Counted from the first letter of the stretch, positions 23,992 to 33,248 are shown. The stretch: DNA of 38,687 nucleotides from Kiloniellaceae bacterium (GCA_009377535.1 WHTV01000031.1:1-38687); one strand, 5' to 3'. Program-made: numbers and translations. The notes: a model not told the origin generated them from the letters alone.

Positions 23992-24977
23992 CAGTTGAAA
24001 AGCTCCAGGCGGTTCTTGATGCGGAAGACCCGCGCGGCGCCGAGGCTGACGGCGCCCAGCAGGACGACGCCCTGGAACAGCGGCTGCCACAGCGGCGGCA
24101 GGTCGAAGACAAAGAGCAGGTCGTCGATGGTGCGCAGGATGAAGGCGCCGAAGATCGAGCCGATGGCGCCGCCGGCGCCGCCGTAGAGCGAGGTGCCGCC
24201 GATCACCACGGCGGCGATGGAGTTGAGGGTATAGGTGCCGCCGATCGACGCCGAGGCCTCGCCGGAGAAGGTGACGAAGGTGAGCATCAGACCGGCGACC
24301 CCGGCCAGCAGACCGGCGAGAGTGAAGGCGGCCAGCCGCGAGCGGTCGATGGCGACCCCCGACATGTAGGCGGCGCCCTCGGCGGAGCCGACGGCATAGC
24401 AGCCGCGCCCGACGACGGAATGGCGGAACGGCAGCCAGATAATGAGGACGACCGCCAGCAGCAGAACGAGCGAGGTCGGCACCACCTCGAAGACCGTATA
24501 GGTCATGAAGTCCGCCAGGTCGGGCTGGACGTCGCCGCCCGGCACCGGCCGCAGCAGAAGGGCGATGCCGTAGTAGACCGCGCCGGTCGCCAGGGTCGTG
24601 ATGATCGGCTGCAGGCGGCCGTAGACAACGATGGCACCATTGATGAAGCCGGCGAGGGCGCCGGCCAGGAGGACCACGACGATGCCGAGCGCGACCTGCC
24701 AGGGCTCGCCGCTGACGATGGAGGAGGCGAGGCAGTTGGTCATCACGAAGACCATGCCGACCGAGAGGTCGAGCCCGCCGGTCAGCACCGGCAGGGTCTG
24801 CGCCATGGCCACCAGGGCCAGCAGCACCGCCTTGTTGGCGGCGGTGGTCGCCACCGGCACGGTGAGGCCGGCTGGGTGATTGCCGACGTAGAGGGTGAAC
24901 ATCAGCAGGAAGACGGCGATGGCGATCAGCAGTCCCTGGCCCTGGCTGGTCCGCAGCTTCCAGTCGGCGGCCTTCAT
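23991..24977 (-). CDS. Sugar ABC transporter permease (first)
   Basis: This 328-residue RbsC-like permease has GGLDLSVGM near the start, the ATPase-contact motif AVGSAEGAAYMSGVAIDRSR and VIGGTSLYGG. It partners the second permease and the double ATPase. Its start overlaps the ATPase stop (ATGA). Confidence 0.9.
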   Translation of the reverse strand: MKAADWKLRTSQGQGLLIAIAVFLLMFTLYVGNHPAGLTVPVATTAANKAVLLALVAMAQTLPVLTGGLDLSVGMVFVMTNCLASSIVSGEPWQVALGIVVVLLAGALAGFINGAIVVYGRLQPIITTLATGAVYYGIALLLRPVPGGDVQPDLADFMTYTVFEVVPTSLVLLLAVVLIIWLPFRHSVVGRGCYAVGSAEGAAYMSGVAIDRSRLAAFTLAGLLAGVAGLMLTFVTFSGEASASIGGTYTLNSIAAVVIGGTSLYGGAGGAIGSIFGAFILRTIDDLLFVFDLPPLWQPLFQGVVLLGAVSLGAARVFRIKNRLELFN

Positions 24978-26584
24978 GCGCCGTGCTCCGCGCCGGGGTG
25001 TCCTGGTGCGAGGTCGATGTTGAGGGCGCTGGCCACGATGTTCTCCTCGGTGATGTCGTCCCCGCGCAGCTCGCGCTTGATGCCGCCGGCGTACATGATC
25101 GAGACCCGGTCGCAGCAGCCGATCAGCTCGTCATAGTCGGTGGTGTAGAACAGGATCGCGGTGCCGGCATCGGCGAGCTCCCGCAGCAGCTGGTAGATTT
25201 CCTGCTTGGTGCCGACGTCGATGCCGCGCGTCGGGTCGTTCAGCAGGATGACGCGCGCCTCGGTCATCAGCCACTTGGCGATCACCACCTTCTGCTGGTT
25301 GCCGCCAGACAGCGTGGCCACCGCGCTGTCGGGGTCGCCCACCTTGATGGCGAGGCGGCGGATCACCTCGTCGACGCGGGCGTCCTGGCGCGCGCGGTCG
25401 ATGAACAGGCCTTTGGTGAAGCGACCGATGGAGGCCATGGAGATGTTGTCGCGTACCGACATCGGCAGCAACAGGCCCTCCGACTTGCGGTCTTCCGGGA
25501 TCAACGCCATGCGGATGCGCGGCGACTTGGCCTCGCCGGGGCTGCCCGGCTTGGCGGCCTTGCCGTCGACCTCGATCGAGCCGCTGACGCCGCGCAGCAC
25601 GCCGAACAGCGCGAGCAGCAGTTCCCTCTGGCCCTGGCCGTCGAGGCCGCCGAGGCCGACGATCTCGCCCTTGCCGACGGTCAGCGAGACGTCGTTCAGG
25701 CGGCTGCCCCAGGAGAGGTTGCGCACCGCCAGGGCCGGCGCCGGTGCTTCCGGCCGCGCAGGCTTGGCCGGATAGACCTGGGTGTATTCGCGGCCGATCA
25801 TCAGGCGCACGATCTCGTTGTCGCTGCGCGTCCCCTTTTTGAAGGTCTCGATGTGGCGGCCGTTGCGGAACACCGAGCAGGTGTCTGCCAGCTGCTTGAT
25901 CTCGTGCATGCGGTGGGAGATGTAGAGGATGGAGAGGCCGTCCCGGCGCAGGTCGTGCAGGATAGCGTAGACCTTCTCGACGTCGGCGGCGGTCAGGGCC
26001 GACGTCGCCTCGTCGAGGATCAGCAGGCGCGGCTGGCGGCCGAGCGCCTTGGCGATCTCGACCATCTGGCGGCGCGACAGGGGCAGGTTCTTCACCAGCT
26101 CGAGGGGATTGACGTCGCCGCAGCCGACGCGTTCCAGCAGTGCCTCCGCACGGCGACGCTGGGCGCGGTGATTGATGAAGCCGAAGCGCCCCGGCGGCGA
26201 GGTCATGCAGATGTTGTCGGCCACCGAGAGGTCCGGCATCAGGGAGAGTTCCTGGAAGATGCAGACGATGCCCTGGGCATGGGCATCCTGCGGTCGGGCG
26301 ATCTTCACCTCGCGCCCTTCCAGCATCAGCTCGCCCGTGGTCGGCGTCACCACCCCGGCGGCGATCTTGATGAGGGTGGACTTGCCAGCGCCGTTCTCCC
26401 CGAGGACGGCGTGGATGGAATTGCGCTCGCAGGCGAAGTCGACGTTGTCGAGCGCCAGGATGCCGCCGTAGCGCTTGGAGATGCCGCGCATCTGCCAGAA
26501 GGGCGTCGTCCCGCCCGCCTCAGCCGTCCGGCCAGGGACAGTCGTGCCGGACGCGGTGGGGCGGAGACTCTGCTGCTCGTTCAT
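24974..26584 (-). CDS. Sugar ABC transporter ATPase with two fused nucleotide-binding domains
   Basis: This 536-residue RbsA-type ATPase has two unequal halves. Domain 1 has a good Walker A (GENGAGKST), Walker B (LLILDEATSAL) and switch histidine (YISHRMHEI), but a poor signature (PLSRRQMVEI). Domain 2 has the good signature LSGGNQQKV, but a broken Walker A (GGLDGQGQREL), a Walker B altered to LLNDPTRG and no switch histidine. Only the site built from domain 1 Walker motifs and the domain 2 signature should hydrolyse ATP. Such asymmetry is usual in this family. ATG 26584 has GAGG upstream; an alternative start at 26641 would lie in the hairpin region. Confidence 0.9.
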   Translation of the reverse strand: MNEQQSLRPTASGTTVPGRTAEAGGTTPFWQMRGISKRYGGILALDNVDFACERNSIHAVLGENGAGKSTLIKIAAGVVTPTTGELMLEGREVKIARPQDAHAQGIVCIFQELSLMPDLSVADNICMTSPPGRFGFINHRAQRRRAEALLERVGCGDVNPLELVKNLPLSRRQMVEIAKALGRQPRLLILDEATSALTAADVEKVYAILHDLRRDGLSILYISHRMHEIKQLADTCSVFRNGRHIETFKKGTRSDNEIVRLMIGREYTQVYPAKPARPEAPAPALAVRNLSWGSRLNDVSLTVGKGEIVGLGGLDGQGQRELLLALFGVLRGVSGSIEVDGKAAKPGSPGEAKSPRIRMALIPEDRKSEGLLLPMSVRDNISMASIGRFTKGLFIDRARQDARVDEVIRRLAIKVGDPDSAVATLSGGNQQKVVIAKWLMTEARVILLNDPTRGIDVGTKQEIYQLLRELADAGTAILFYTTDYDELIGCCDRVSIMYAGGIKRELRGDDITEENIVASALNIDLAPGHPGAEHGA

Positions 26585-26631
26585 GGGCCTCGGCCGGAAG
26601 CGACAGGGGACTGCGGACGATCGGGAAGGCA

Positions 26632-26664
26632 GGCGCCGCATCCCGTTGCCAGGGGTGCGGCGCC
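26632..26664 (-). other. Intercistronic hairpin after the sugar-binding protein gene
   Basis: GGCGCCGCA (26632-26640) and TGCGGCGCC (26656-26664) form a perfect 9-bp stem. A further CCC/GGG pairing follows inside the loop after one mismatch. It lies between the binding-protein stop and the ATPase start, as in the other two binding-protein operons of this window. It probably sets a high ratio of binding protein to membrane parts. Confidence 0.7.
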
Positions 26665-26691
26665 GCCAGATCAGCGGGAAGGCGGCCGGGC

Positions 26692-27819
26692 TTACTGGTC
26701 GCCTTCGCTCTTTGCCATGATTTCCTTGGCCGTGATGTTCACGTCACAGGGCGGGAATTCGTTCGGCGTGAAGAAGTTGTCCGTCAGGTCCGGATAGTAG
26801 TTCTCGTCGGCCTTGAAGTCCGGATGCTCGACCAGCGGGATCGGCACCGAGACGTACTGCGGCAGCACCTCGCCCTGCAGGGCGGTGAGGGCCGTCTTGG
26901 CGGCGATCGCCACCAGGCCCGGCGACTGTCCGGCCGAGGAGCACAGCAGGCCCTCTTCGGCGTGCTTGGCGCAGAGCTTGCGGAAGCCGTTCTCGGCCTC
27001 GCCGGCCACCGGAACGAAGGGATGACCGGCGTCGATCATGGCGCGCACCGCACCGGTCGAGCCGCCCTGCACGAAGACGCCGTCGAACTTGCCGTGCACG
27101 GCAATGGCGTCGGCCGTGACCTTCTGCGCGGTGCCGTCGTCCCAGTTGCCCACCACCTCGACGATGTCGTACTTGCCGCCGGATCCCATGATGTCACGGA
27201 AGCCGAGATGGCGGTCGCGGTCGACGGAATTGCCGGGCAGGCCGCGCACCTCGAGGATCTTGCCGGCGTTGCCGACGTTGTTCACCAGCCAGCGGCCCAT
27301 GATGCGGCCCATCTCCGACTGGTCCTCGTTGACCTGCAAAATCTCATCGCTGTCGAGGACGTTGTCGAAGGGCACCAGCACCACGCCGGCCCGGTTGGCG
27401 CGGCGGATCACCGGCTCGAAGGCCGTCGGGTTCACCGCGATGGTCAGGATGGCGTCGTAGCCGGCGTTGATGAAGTTGTCGATGGCGGCGATCTGCGCGG
27501 CCACGTCGGTGCCGGTGGACACCACCTTCAATTCCGCGATCATGGGCGCAACGTCCGGCTGCTCGGAATAGGCCTTCAGGGTCTTGATCATCTGAATGCG
27601 CCAGGTGTTGCCGACGAAGCCGTTGGCCAGAGCGATGCGGTAGGGCGGGTCCTTCTTGGCGAACTTGAGGAACTTGGTCTGATCGCTGAAGGGTGCAAAA
27701 CAGGCCGGATTCACACCGGGGCCGCTGACCACTTCAGGACCGGCGGCAAGGGACTGAGAGACGGTGCCGACCGCCAGGACGGCAGCCAGACTCATTCCCA
27801 AAATCGATTTCGTGGGCAT
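26692..27819 (-). CDS. Sugar ABC transporter substrate-binding protein
   Basis: This 375-residue periplasmic protein has a signal peptide (cleavage near SLA-AG, about 26) and the two-lobed ribose-binding type fold: YRIALANGFVGNTW, VAAQIAAIDNFINAGYDAIL, LEVRGLPGNSVDRDR, NWDDGTAQKV. It is longer than RbsB and has cysteines near both ends of the mature part, perhaps forming disulfides. ATG 27819 has GGGAGGA upstream. The operon order (binding protein, double ATPase, two permeases) equals E. coli ytfQ-ytfR-ytfT-yjfF for galactofuranose, but the sugar here cannot be read. Confidence 0.88.
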   Translation of the reverse strand: MPTKSILGMSLAAVLAVGTVSQSLAAGPEVVSGPGVNPACFAPFSDQTKFLKFAKKDPPYRIALANGFVGNTWRIQMIKTLKAYSEQPDVAPMIAELKVVSTGTDVAAQIAAIDNFINAGYDAILTIAVNPTAFEPVIRRANRAGVVLVPFDNVLDSDEILQVNEDQSEMGRIMGRWLVNNVGNAGKILEVRGLPGNSVDRDRHLGFRDIMGSGGKYDIVEVVGNWDDGTAQKVTADAIAVHGKFDGVFVQGGSTGAVRAMIDAGHPFVPVAGEAENGFRKLCAKHAEEGLLCSSAGQSPGLVAIAAKTALTALQGEVLPQYVSVPIPLVEHPDFKADENYYPDLTDNFFTPNEFPPCDVNITAKEIMAKSEGDQ

Positions 27820-28192
27820 TCCATTTCCTCCCGTTCGTCGGGCGGCCCCTAGGAAAGGGCTTCCGCCGACAGCGTTCTCGGTTTTTGCCTCAGCGCGCGG
27901 GGTTGCTTGGTGCCTTGGCCACACCGACCGGGCGCAGGGTGTTCCCTTTTTTGATAGCGCTACCCTGAACCACCTTTCGGGGGCAGTCAATCCACACAAT
28001 GGTCGCATGACCCCGCCGTGCGCGCGTTTCCCAAAAGCCTGCCGCAGCAGTCAGGGCCCCCGTTCGCCGTCAGGTGTTGGGCGGATTTGAACAGCGGATC
28101 ACGCGGGGGGCGCGGCTTCTGTTCAAGGCTCCACCGCTAGGCTACGATCCGCTACGGATAAGGCACTTTGATCAAGGGAGTTTTGCAGCAGG
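27820..28192 (+). other. Divergent upstream region of the sugar operon and pentapeptide gene
   Basis: This 373-bp region has no supported gene. It holds the LacI-type operator (27953-27964), a minus-strand TTGACT (27990-27985) that may be the -35 of the sugar operon, and a short dyad ATCCG-CTA-CGGAT shortly before the pentapeptide gene. Confidence 0.6.
27953..27964. promoter_or_regulatory. LacI-family-like operator upstream of the sugar ABC operon
   Basis: GATAGCGCTACC contains the perfect palindrome TAGCGCTA with a further G/C pair outside it, the pattern bound by LacI/GalR-type sugar repressors. It lies about 20 bp downstream (minus strand) of a TTGACT -35 candidate, so a bound repressor would cover the -10/start zone. 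No LacI-type gene is in the window. Confidence 0.6.
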
Positions 28193-28891
28193 ATGACCCG
28201 CTCGTTCTGGTTTCTTTGCCTCGGCTGGGCGGCTGCGCCGCTTTTTCTGGTTCTGCCTGCCCTGCCGGTTGTGGCGGGCTGCGGCGACAGTCCTGCGGCC
28301 GGTGTCGACTGGTCGAAGTGCGAGAAGCGGCGTCTGGTCCTGCGCGGCCAGGATCTCAGCGATGGTCGCTTCGCGCGCACCGACTTCTCCCTCAGCGATC
28401 TGGCCGATGCCAAGCTGGCCCGCGCCGATCTCAGCGAGGCGAATTTCGAGCGTGCCAGGCTGGCTGGTGCCGATCTCAGCGGCGCCGTCCTGACCAAGAC
28501 CAGTGGCGGTCGCGCCGACTTCACCCAGGCCGTGCTGAAGGGGGCGGACTTGGCCAAGGCCGAAATGTCGCGCACCGACTTCACCGGGGCCGACTTCACT
28601 GGGGCGAGCCTGGCGAAGGCCGAGCTCGGGCGGGCGATCCTGGTCGACAGCCTGCTCGACGGTACCGACTTCGGCGGCGCGGAGATCGCCCGGGCCGTCT
28701 TCGCCGGTGCCAGCCTCAAGGGCAGCGACATGACGGCCGCCTATACGTACCGGACCCGTTTCGAGGCAACGGATCTGTCCCAGGTGACGGGGCTGACCCA
28801 GGAACAGCTGGAGGCGGCCTGTGGGGATGACGAGACCCGCCTGCCGGAGGGGCTGGCGGTCCCGGCGGGCTGGCCCTGCGGCCAGGATTGA
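28193..28891 (+). CDS. Secreted pentapeptide-repeat protein
   Basis: This 232-residue protein has a hydrophobic N-terminal signal (about residues 1-28) followed by some 25 pentapeptide units of the A(D/N)L-x-x type (residues about 48-195), e.g. LARADLSEANFERARLAGADL broken by a looser unit near SGGRAD. The repeats should build a right-handed square beta-helix. A short C-terminal part with two cysteines (AACGDD, WPCGQD) and one cysteine pair candidate at the N-terminus of the mature part (GCGDS, SKCEK) suggest disulfides. The function is unknown; cytoplasmic members such as Qnr act on gyrase, which a secreted form would not. Confidence 0.85.
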   Translation: MTRSFWFLCLGWAAAPLFLVLPALPVVAGCGDSPAAGVDWSKCEKRRLVLRGQDLSDGRFARTDFSLSDLADAKLARADLSEANFERARLAGADLSGAVLTKTSGGRADFTQAVLKGADLAKAEMSRTDFTGADFTGASLAKAELGRAILVDSLLDGTDFGGAEIARAVFAGASLKGSDMTAAYTYRTRFEATDLSQVTGLTQEQLEAACGDDETRLPEGLAVPAGWPCGQD

Positions 28892-28966
28892 GGGCGGCGG
28901 CGGGGGATCGCTTCCCGGCATTCTGACAGCAGGCGACGCAGCGATTTGCCGTGGAATGACCCAGTT

Positions 28967-28978
28967 GACAGCGCTGTC
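28967..28978. promoter_or_regulatory. Operator overlapping the -35 of the xylose operon promoter
   Basis: GACAGCGCTGTC is a perfect 12-bp palindrome with the AGCGCT core of LacI-family operators. It overlaps TTGACA (28965-28970), a consensus -35; GACTAT 17 bp further is a weak -10. The first codon of xylF is about 90 bp downstream. A repressor here would block polymerase. Confidence 0.65.
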
Positions 28979-29002
28979 CGGCGCGTCGACTATGCGTCCA
29001 AC

Positions 29003-29017
29003 AACGATAGAATCGTT
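29003..29017. promoter_or_regulatory. Inverted repeat in the xylF leader
   Basis: AACGAT-AGA-ATCGTT is a perfect 6-3-6 inverted repeat just downstream of the predicted promoter. It could be a second operator, perhaps for a different regulator, or a small leader hairpin. Confidence 0.4.
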
Positions 29018-29070
29018 ATAGCGATCAACTGCGGCGGGCAGCTCGCCGCGGTCTCAACAGGGAGGTAAGC

Positions 29071-30120
29071 ATGACTCGAATAGTGCGTGGAGTTTCTGCG
29101 GCGCTGCTGGCTGCGGGTGTGGCTTTCTCGGCGCTGGCCGCCCAGGCGCAGGATCTGGTCGTCGGCGTCAGCTGGTCCAACTTCCAGGAAGAACGCTGGA
29201 AGACCGACGAAGCCGCCATCAAGGCGGAACTGGAGCGGCTCGGCGCGACCTATATCTCCGCCGACGCCCAGTCCTCCAACGAGAAGCAGATCGCCGACAT
29301 CGAAGGCCTGATCGCCCGCGGCGCCAATGCCCTCATCGTGCTGGCGCAGGATGCCTCGGCCATCGTGCCGGCCGTCGAGAAGGCGAAGGCGGAAGGCATT
29401 CCGGTGGTCGGTTACGACCGCCTGATCGAGGTGCCGGACGTCTTCTACCTGACCTTCGACAACAAGGAAGTCGGCCGCATACAGGCCCAGGAAGTGCTGA
29501 AGGTGCAGCCGGAGGGCAACTACGTCTTTATCAAGGGCTCCTCGGCCGATCCCAATGCCGACTTCCTGCATGCCGGCCAGCTCGAAGTGCTGGAGGAGGC
29601 CATCCAGGCGGGCAAGATCAAGGTCGTCGGCGAGCAGTACACCGACGGCTGGCTGCCGGAGGTTGCCCAGAAGAACATGGAGCAGATCCTGACGGCCAAT
29701 GACAACAAGATCGACGCCATCGTTGCTTCCAACGACGGCACTGCCGGCGGCGTGGTGGCGGCGCTGAGCTCCCAGGGCATGGAAGGGCTGCCGGTTTCCG
29801 GACAGGACGGTGACTTTGCGGCGCTGAACCGCGTGGCCAAGGGCCTGCAGACTGTGAGCGTGTGGAAGGACGCCCGCGAACTCGGCAAGACGGCGGCGTC
29901 CATCGCCGTGGATCTCGCCAAGGGCACGGAACCGTCGCAGATCCCCGGTGTGGAGAAGTGGAGCGACGGGCCGCAGGGCATCCCCATGGATACCATCTTC
30001 CTCAAGCCGGTCCCGATCACCCAGGAGAACCTGGGCGTGGTCATCGAAGCCGGCTGGGTCGGCAAGGACGTGGTCTGCCAAGGCGTCGACGCCGGCATGG
30101 CGCCCGGCGCCTGCAAGTAA
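29071..30120 (+). CDS. xylF: D-xylose-type ABC transporter substrate-binding protein
   Basis: This 349-residue periplasmic sugar-binding protein has a signal peptide (cleavage near AQA-QD, 26) and XylF-type blocks: [45 protein letters not shown] and SGQDGD. Strong ribosome site GGGAGGTAAG. It captures the pentose for XylH/XylG. Xylose is supported by the following D-xylose dehydrogenase-like gene, but related pentoses or hexoses (as for ChvE) are possible. Confidence 0.9.
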   Translation: MTRIVRGVSAALLAAGVAFSALAAQAQDLVVGVSWSNFQEERWKTDEAAIKAELERLGATYISADAQSSNEKQIADIEGLIARGANALIVLAQDASAIVPAVEKAKAEGIPVVGYDRLIEVPDVFYLTFDNKEVGRIQAQEVLKVQPEGNYVFIKGSSADPNADFLHAGQLEVLEEAIQAGKIKVVGEQYTDGWLPEVAQKNMEQILTANDNKIDAIVASNDGTAGGVVAALSSQGMEGLPVSGQDGDFAALNRVAKGLQTVSVWKDARELGKTAASIAVDLAKGTEPSQIPGVEKWSDGPQGIPMDTIFLKPVPITQENLGVVIEAGWVGKDVVCQGVDAGMAPGACK

Positions 30121-30160
30121 AGACGTAAAAAGGAAGCCGACGCCGTCGGGCAGTAGCGGT

Positions 30161-30186
30161 CAGGCCGCCCATCGCTGGGTGGCCTG
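30161..30186 (+). other. Intercistronic hairpin after xylF
   Basis: CAGGCCGCCCA (30161-30171) pairs with TGGGTGGCCTG (30176-30186) through 11 bp including one G-U, with a TCGC loop. It lies 41 nt after the xylF stop and 60 nt before xylH and has no T run. It is likely an mRNA-stabilising or attenuating element that favours the binding protein. Confidence 0.75.
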
Positions 30187-30246
30187 GCCGTGATCTCCCG
30201 GCGGCGCCGCTTAGGGCAATCTCTCAGGGCCGCGGACGGATAGGGC

Positions 30247-31506
30247 ATGTCGAGCGACGCCGAAGCCGGGAAGCTTGAATCCGAGGCTCCGAAGCTGGCC
30301 GGCCTGCGGCTTGGTCCGGTGGACGCATTTTCGCGCCTCACCGGGCTGGACACGCGGCTGCTGGCCATGCTGGCCGCCCTGGTCGTCATCTGGATCGTGC
30401 TGGACTTCCTGGCCGGCGGAATCTTCCTCACGCCGCGCAACCTCTTCAACCTGGCGGTCCAGGGCTCTGCCGTCGGCATCATGGCGACCGGCATGGTGCT
30501 GGTCATCGTGGCCCGCCACATCGACCTCTCGGTCGGCTCGGTCCTCGGCTTCGTGGGCATGTTCATCGCCTTCCTGCAGGTCCAGGTTCTGCCCCTGGGG
30601 GCCGACTGGAACTGGCCGCTGACCATCGCTGCGGGCCTGGCACTCGGCGCGCTGGTCGGGCTCTGGCAGGGGCTCTGGGTAGCCTATGGCGGCGTGCCCG
30701 CCTTCGTGGTCACCCTGGGCGGGCTGCTGATCTTTCGCGGCGCCGCCTTCGAGATCACCGACGGACGCACGGTGGCACCGCTCGACCCGGTCTATCAGCT
30801 GCTCGGCGGCGGCGCCGACGGCTCCATCGGCGCGACGGCCAGCTGGGCGGTCGGCCTGGTCGCCGTCGCCGCGGTGGCGTTCTTCTCGATCAAGGCGCGC
30901 GGCAAGCGGGCGCGCTACGGCTTCCCGGTGAAGCCGCTGTGGGCGGAGGTGGCGATGATCTGCGCCTGGTCCGCCCTCATCATCGGCTTCGTCATGGTGA
31001 TGAACGCCTATACCAAGCCGCGCAGCGATATCCCGCGCGGCATTCCCGTGCCGGTGCTCATCCTGCTGGCCGTGGTCATCGTCATGACCTTCGTCACCCG
31101 CTTCACCACGTTCGGTCGCTACGTCTTTGCCATGGGCGGCAATCCGGAAGCGGCGGCGCTTTCCGGCATCAATGTGAAGCGCACCACGGTGATGATCTTC
31201 GTGGTCATGGGCATCCTCTCCGCCGTCGCCGCCGTGGTGACCACGGCCCGCCTCAACGCCGGCACCAACTCCATGGGCACCCTGGCGGAGCTGAACGTCA
31301 TCGCCGCGGCGGTCATCGGCGGCACCTCGCTGGCCGGCGGCATCGGCACAATTCCCGGCGCCATCCTCGGCGCCGTCATTATGCAGAGCCTCGACAACGG
31401 CATGGTGCTGCTCGGCGTCTCCAGCTCGCTGCGCAGCATCGTCATCGGCCTGGTGCTGATCGCCGCGGTGTGGTTCGACGTCGTCTACAACCGCAACCGG
31501 CGCTGA
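30247..31506 (+). CDS. xylH: Xylose-type ABC transporter permease
   Basis: This 419-residue permease with many membrane segments has [16 protein letters not shown], the ATPase-contact loop [20 protein letters not shown] and [17 protein letters not shown]. Its length (near 400) and the long region between these motifs fit XylH rather than the shorter RbsC. It acts as a homodimer with XylG. Confidence 0.92.
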   Translation: MSSDAEAGKLESEAPKLAGLRLGPVDAFSRLTGLDTRLLAMLAALVVIWIVLDFLAGGIFLTPRNLFNLAVQGSAVGIMATGMVLVIVARHIDLSVGSVLGFVGMFIAFLQVQVLPLGADWNWPLTIAAGLALGALVGLWQGLWVAYGGVPAFVVTLGGLLIFRGAAFEITDGRTVAPLDPVYQLLGGGADGSIGATASWAVGLVAVAAVAFFSIKARGKRARYGFPVKPLWAEVAMICAWSALIIGFVMVMNAYTKPRSDIPRGIPVPVLILLAVVIVMTFVTRFTTFGRYVFAMGGNPEAAALSGINVKRTTVMIFVVMGILSAVAAVVTTARLNAGTNSMGTLAELNVIAAAVIGGTSLAGGIGTIPGAILGAVIMQSLDNGMVLLGVSSSLRSIVIGLVLIAAVWFDVVYNRNRR

Positions 31507-31523
31507 AAAGGAGACGGCAGGCC

Positions 31524-32297
31524 ATGCCCACACCCCTGGTCGAGTTGCGCAACCTGTCCAAGCGCTTCGGCGGCGTTCAGGCGGTCGACGACGTCTCCCT
31601 GGACCTCTATCCCGGCGAGGTGGTCGGCCTGCTCGGCCACAACGGCGCCGGCAAGTCGACCCTCATCAAGATGCTGGCCGGGGCCTATCCCTGCGACAGC
31701 GGGGAGATCCTCATCAACGGCGACAAGGTCACTATCGAAACGCCGCGTGACGCCCGGCACCACGGCATCGAGACGATCTACCAGACCCTGGCGCTGGCCG
31801 ACAATCTGGACGCGCCGGCGAACCTTTTCCTCGGCCGCGAGCTGAAGACTCCGCTCGGGCTGCTGGACGACGGTGCCATGGAGCACGAGGCGCGCGTCGT
31901 GCTGCAGCGCCTCAACCCCAACTTCAAGAACATCAAGGACCCGGTCAAGAACCTTTCCGGCGGCCAGCGTCAATCCGTTGCCATCGCCCGTGCCATCCTG
32001 TTCAACGCCAAGATCCTCATCATGGACGAGCCGACGGCGGCCCTGGGGCCGCAGGAAACCGCCATGGTCGCCGAGCTGATCCAGCAACTGAAGCGGGAGG
32101 GCATCGGGATCTTCCTGATCAGCCATGATCTGCACGACGTCTTCGACCTTTCCGACCGCGTTTCGGTGATGAAGAACGGCCGCCTGGTCGGCACGCGCGA
32201 TACCTCGAAGGTGACCAAGGACGAAGTCCTCGGTATGATCATCCTCGGCAAGCTGCCCGAGGAAGAGACGGCGGAAGAGCTCGCAGAGCTGCACTGA
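31524..32297 (+). CDS. xylG: Xylose-type ABC transporter ATPase, single-domain form
   Basis: This 257-residue ATPase has one complete nucleotide-binding domain: Walker [10 protein letters not shown], signature NLSGGQRQS, Walker [12 protein letters not shown] and switch histidine FLISHDL. E. coli XylG has two fused domains (about 510 residues). The single form is common in alphaproteobacteria (for example FrcA), so this is not a truncation. Ribosome site AAAGGAG. It should work as a dimer with two equal sites, in contrast to the double ATPase at 24974. Confidence 0.9.
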   Translation: MPTPLVELRNLSKRFGGVQAVDDVSLDLYPGEVVGLLGHNGAGKSTLIKMLAGAYPCDSGEILINGDKVTIETPRDARHHGIETIYQTLALADNLDAPANLFLGRELKTPLGLLDDGAMEHEARVVLQRLNPNFKNIKDPVKNLSGGQRQSVAIARAILFNAKILIMDEPTAALGPQETAMVAELIQQLKREGIGIFLISHDLHDVFDLSDRVSVMKNGRLVGTRDTSKVTKDEVLGMIILGKLPEEETAEELAELH

Positions 32298-32383
32298 AGC
32301 TACCGCATCGTTTGCCGGGATCGGCCGCCCGGTCGGACCCCTTTGCCTATCCATGAGCCCCATCGAGTAAGAGGTTTCTCCTG

Positions 32384-33151
32384 ATGACTGCCAGTGCGAT
32401 CTATCCCAGCCTCAAGGACCGCGTCGTTTTCGTCACCGGCGGCGGCGGCGGCATCGGGGCTTCCATCGTCGAGCATTTCTGCCGCCAAGGGGCGAAGGTC
32501 GGCTTCGTCGACATCGACGAGGCGGCCTCCGAGGCCCTGGTGGAAGCCTTGGCGGCGGACGGCCTCGCCGAGCCGGTCTTCGTGAAGTGCGACCTGAGGG
32601 ACATCGAGGCGCTGCGTGTCGCCATCGGGCAGGTGCGCTCGGCGCTCGGCCCGATCACCGTGCTGGTGAACAACGCTGCCCACGACCAGCGCCACCCCAT
32701 CGACGAGGTGACGCCCGACTACTGGGACGACCGCATCGCCGTGAACCTGAAGCACCAGTTCTTCGCCGCCCAGGCTGTCTATCCCGACATGCAGGCGGCC
32801 GGCGGCGGTGCCATCGTCAATCTCGGCTCGGTGTCGTGGATGATCGGGCAGGGCGGCATGCCCTGCTACACCACGGCGAAGTCGGCCGTCGCCGGGCTTA
32901 CCCGCGCCCTGGCACGCGATCTGGGCCCGATGAACATTCGCGTCAACTGCGTGGTGCCGGGCTGGATCATGACGCAGCGCCAGATCGACCTCTGGCTGAC
33001 GCCCGAAGGCGAGGCCGAACTGATGCAACGCCAATGCCTCAAGCGCAAGCTGGTGCCGGCCGACATCGCCCGCGCGATCTTGTTCTTCGCGGCCGACGAT
33101 TCCGGCGGCTGCACCAATCAGAGCTACATCGTCGATGGGGGTTGGGTGTAG
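32384..33151 (+). CDS. xylB: NAD-dependent D-xylose 1-dehydrogenase-like SDR
   Basis: This 255-residue short-chain dehydrogenase has a cofactor motif TGGGGGIG and the catalytic set S149, Y162 and K166 (YTTAK). The start SAIYPSLKDR, the block NNAAHDQRH and VNLKHQFF closely follow Caulobacter XylB, the first enzyme of oxidative (Weimberg/Dahms) xylose use; note that xylB names xylulokinase in E. coli. It directly follows xylFHG, which supports a pentose substrate. The product would be xylonolactone. The lactonase and dehydratase are not in this operon, though an SMP-30 gene lies at 22042. Confidence 0.85.
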   Translation: MTASAIYPSLKDRVVFVTGGGGGIGASIVEHFCRQGAKVGFVDIDEAASEALVEALAADGLAEPVFVKCDLRDIEALRVAIGQVRSALGPITVLVNNAAHDQRHPIDEVTPDYWDDRIAVNLKHQFFAAQAVYPDMQAAGGGAIVNLGSVSWMIGQGGMPCYTTAKSAVAGLTRALARDLGPMNIRVNCVVPGWIMTQRQIDLWLTPEGEAELMQRQCLKRKLVPADIARAILFFAADDSGGCTNQSYIVDGGWV

Positions 33152-33248
33152 GCTTCGGGCCGGTGCCGCAAGGGTCGCCCAATCAGGCGGCAAGTGACCA
33201 CCGCCGTTAGCGCCGCTCTGCCGCGGACGGTGGCCACCTCGCCTGAAC

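Noticed and set aside
24420..26797. Large plus-strand ORFs opposite the sugar ABC genes
   Set aside because: They are antisense shadows, with compositions rich in Asp, His, Gln and Val and no recognisable domains.
31524..32297. Truncated xylG
   Set aside because: The gene is half the length of E. coli XylG, but all motifs of one domain are intact and single-domain forms are normal in alphaproteobacteria.
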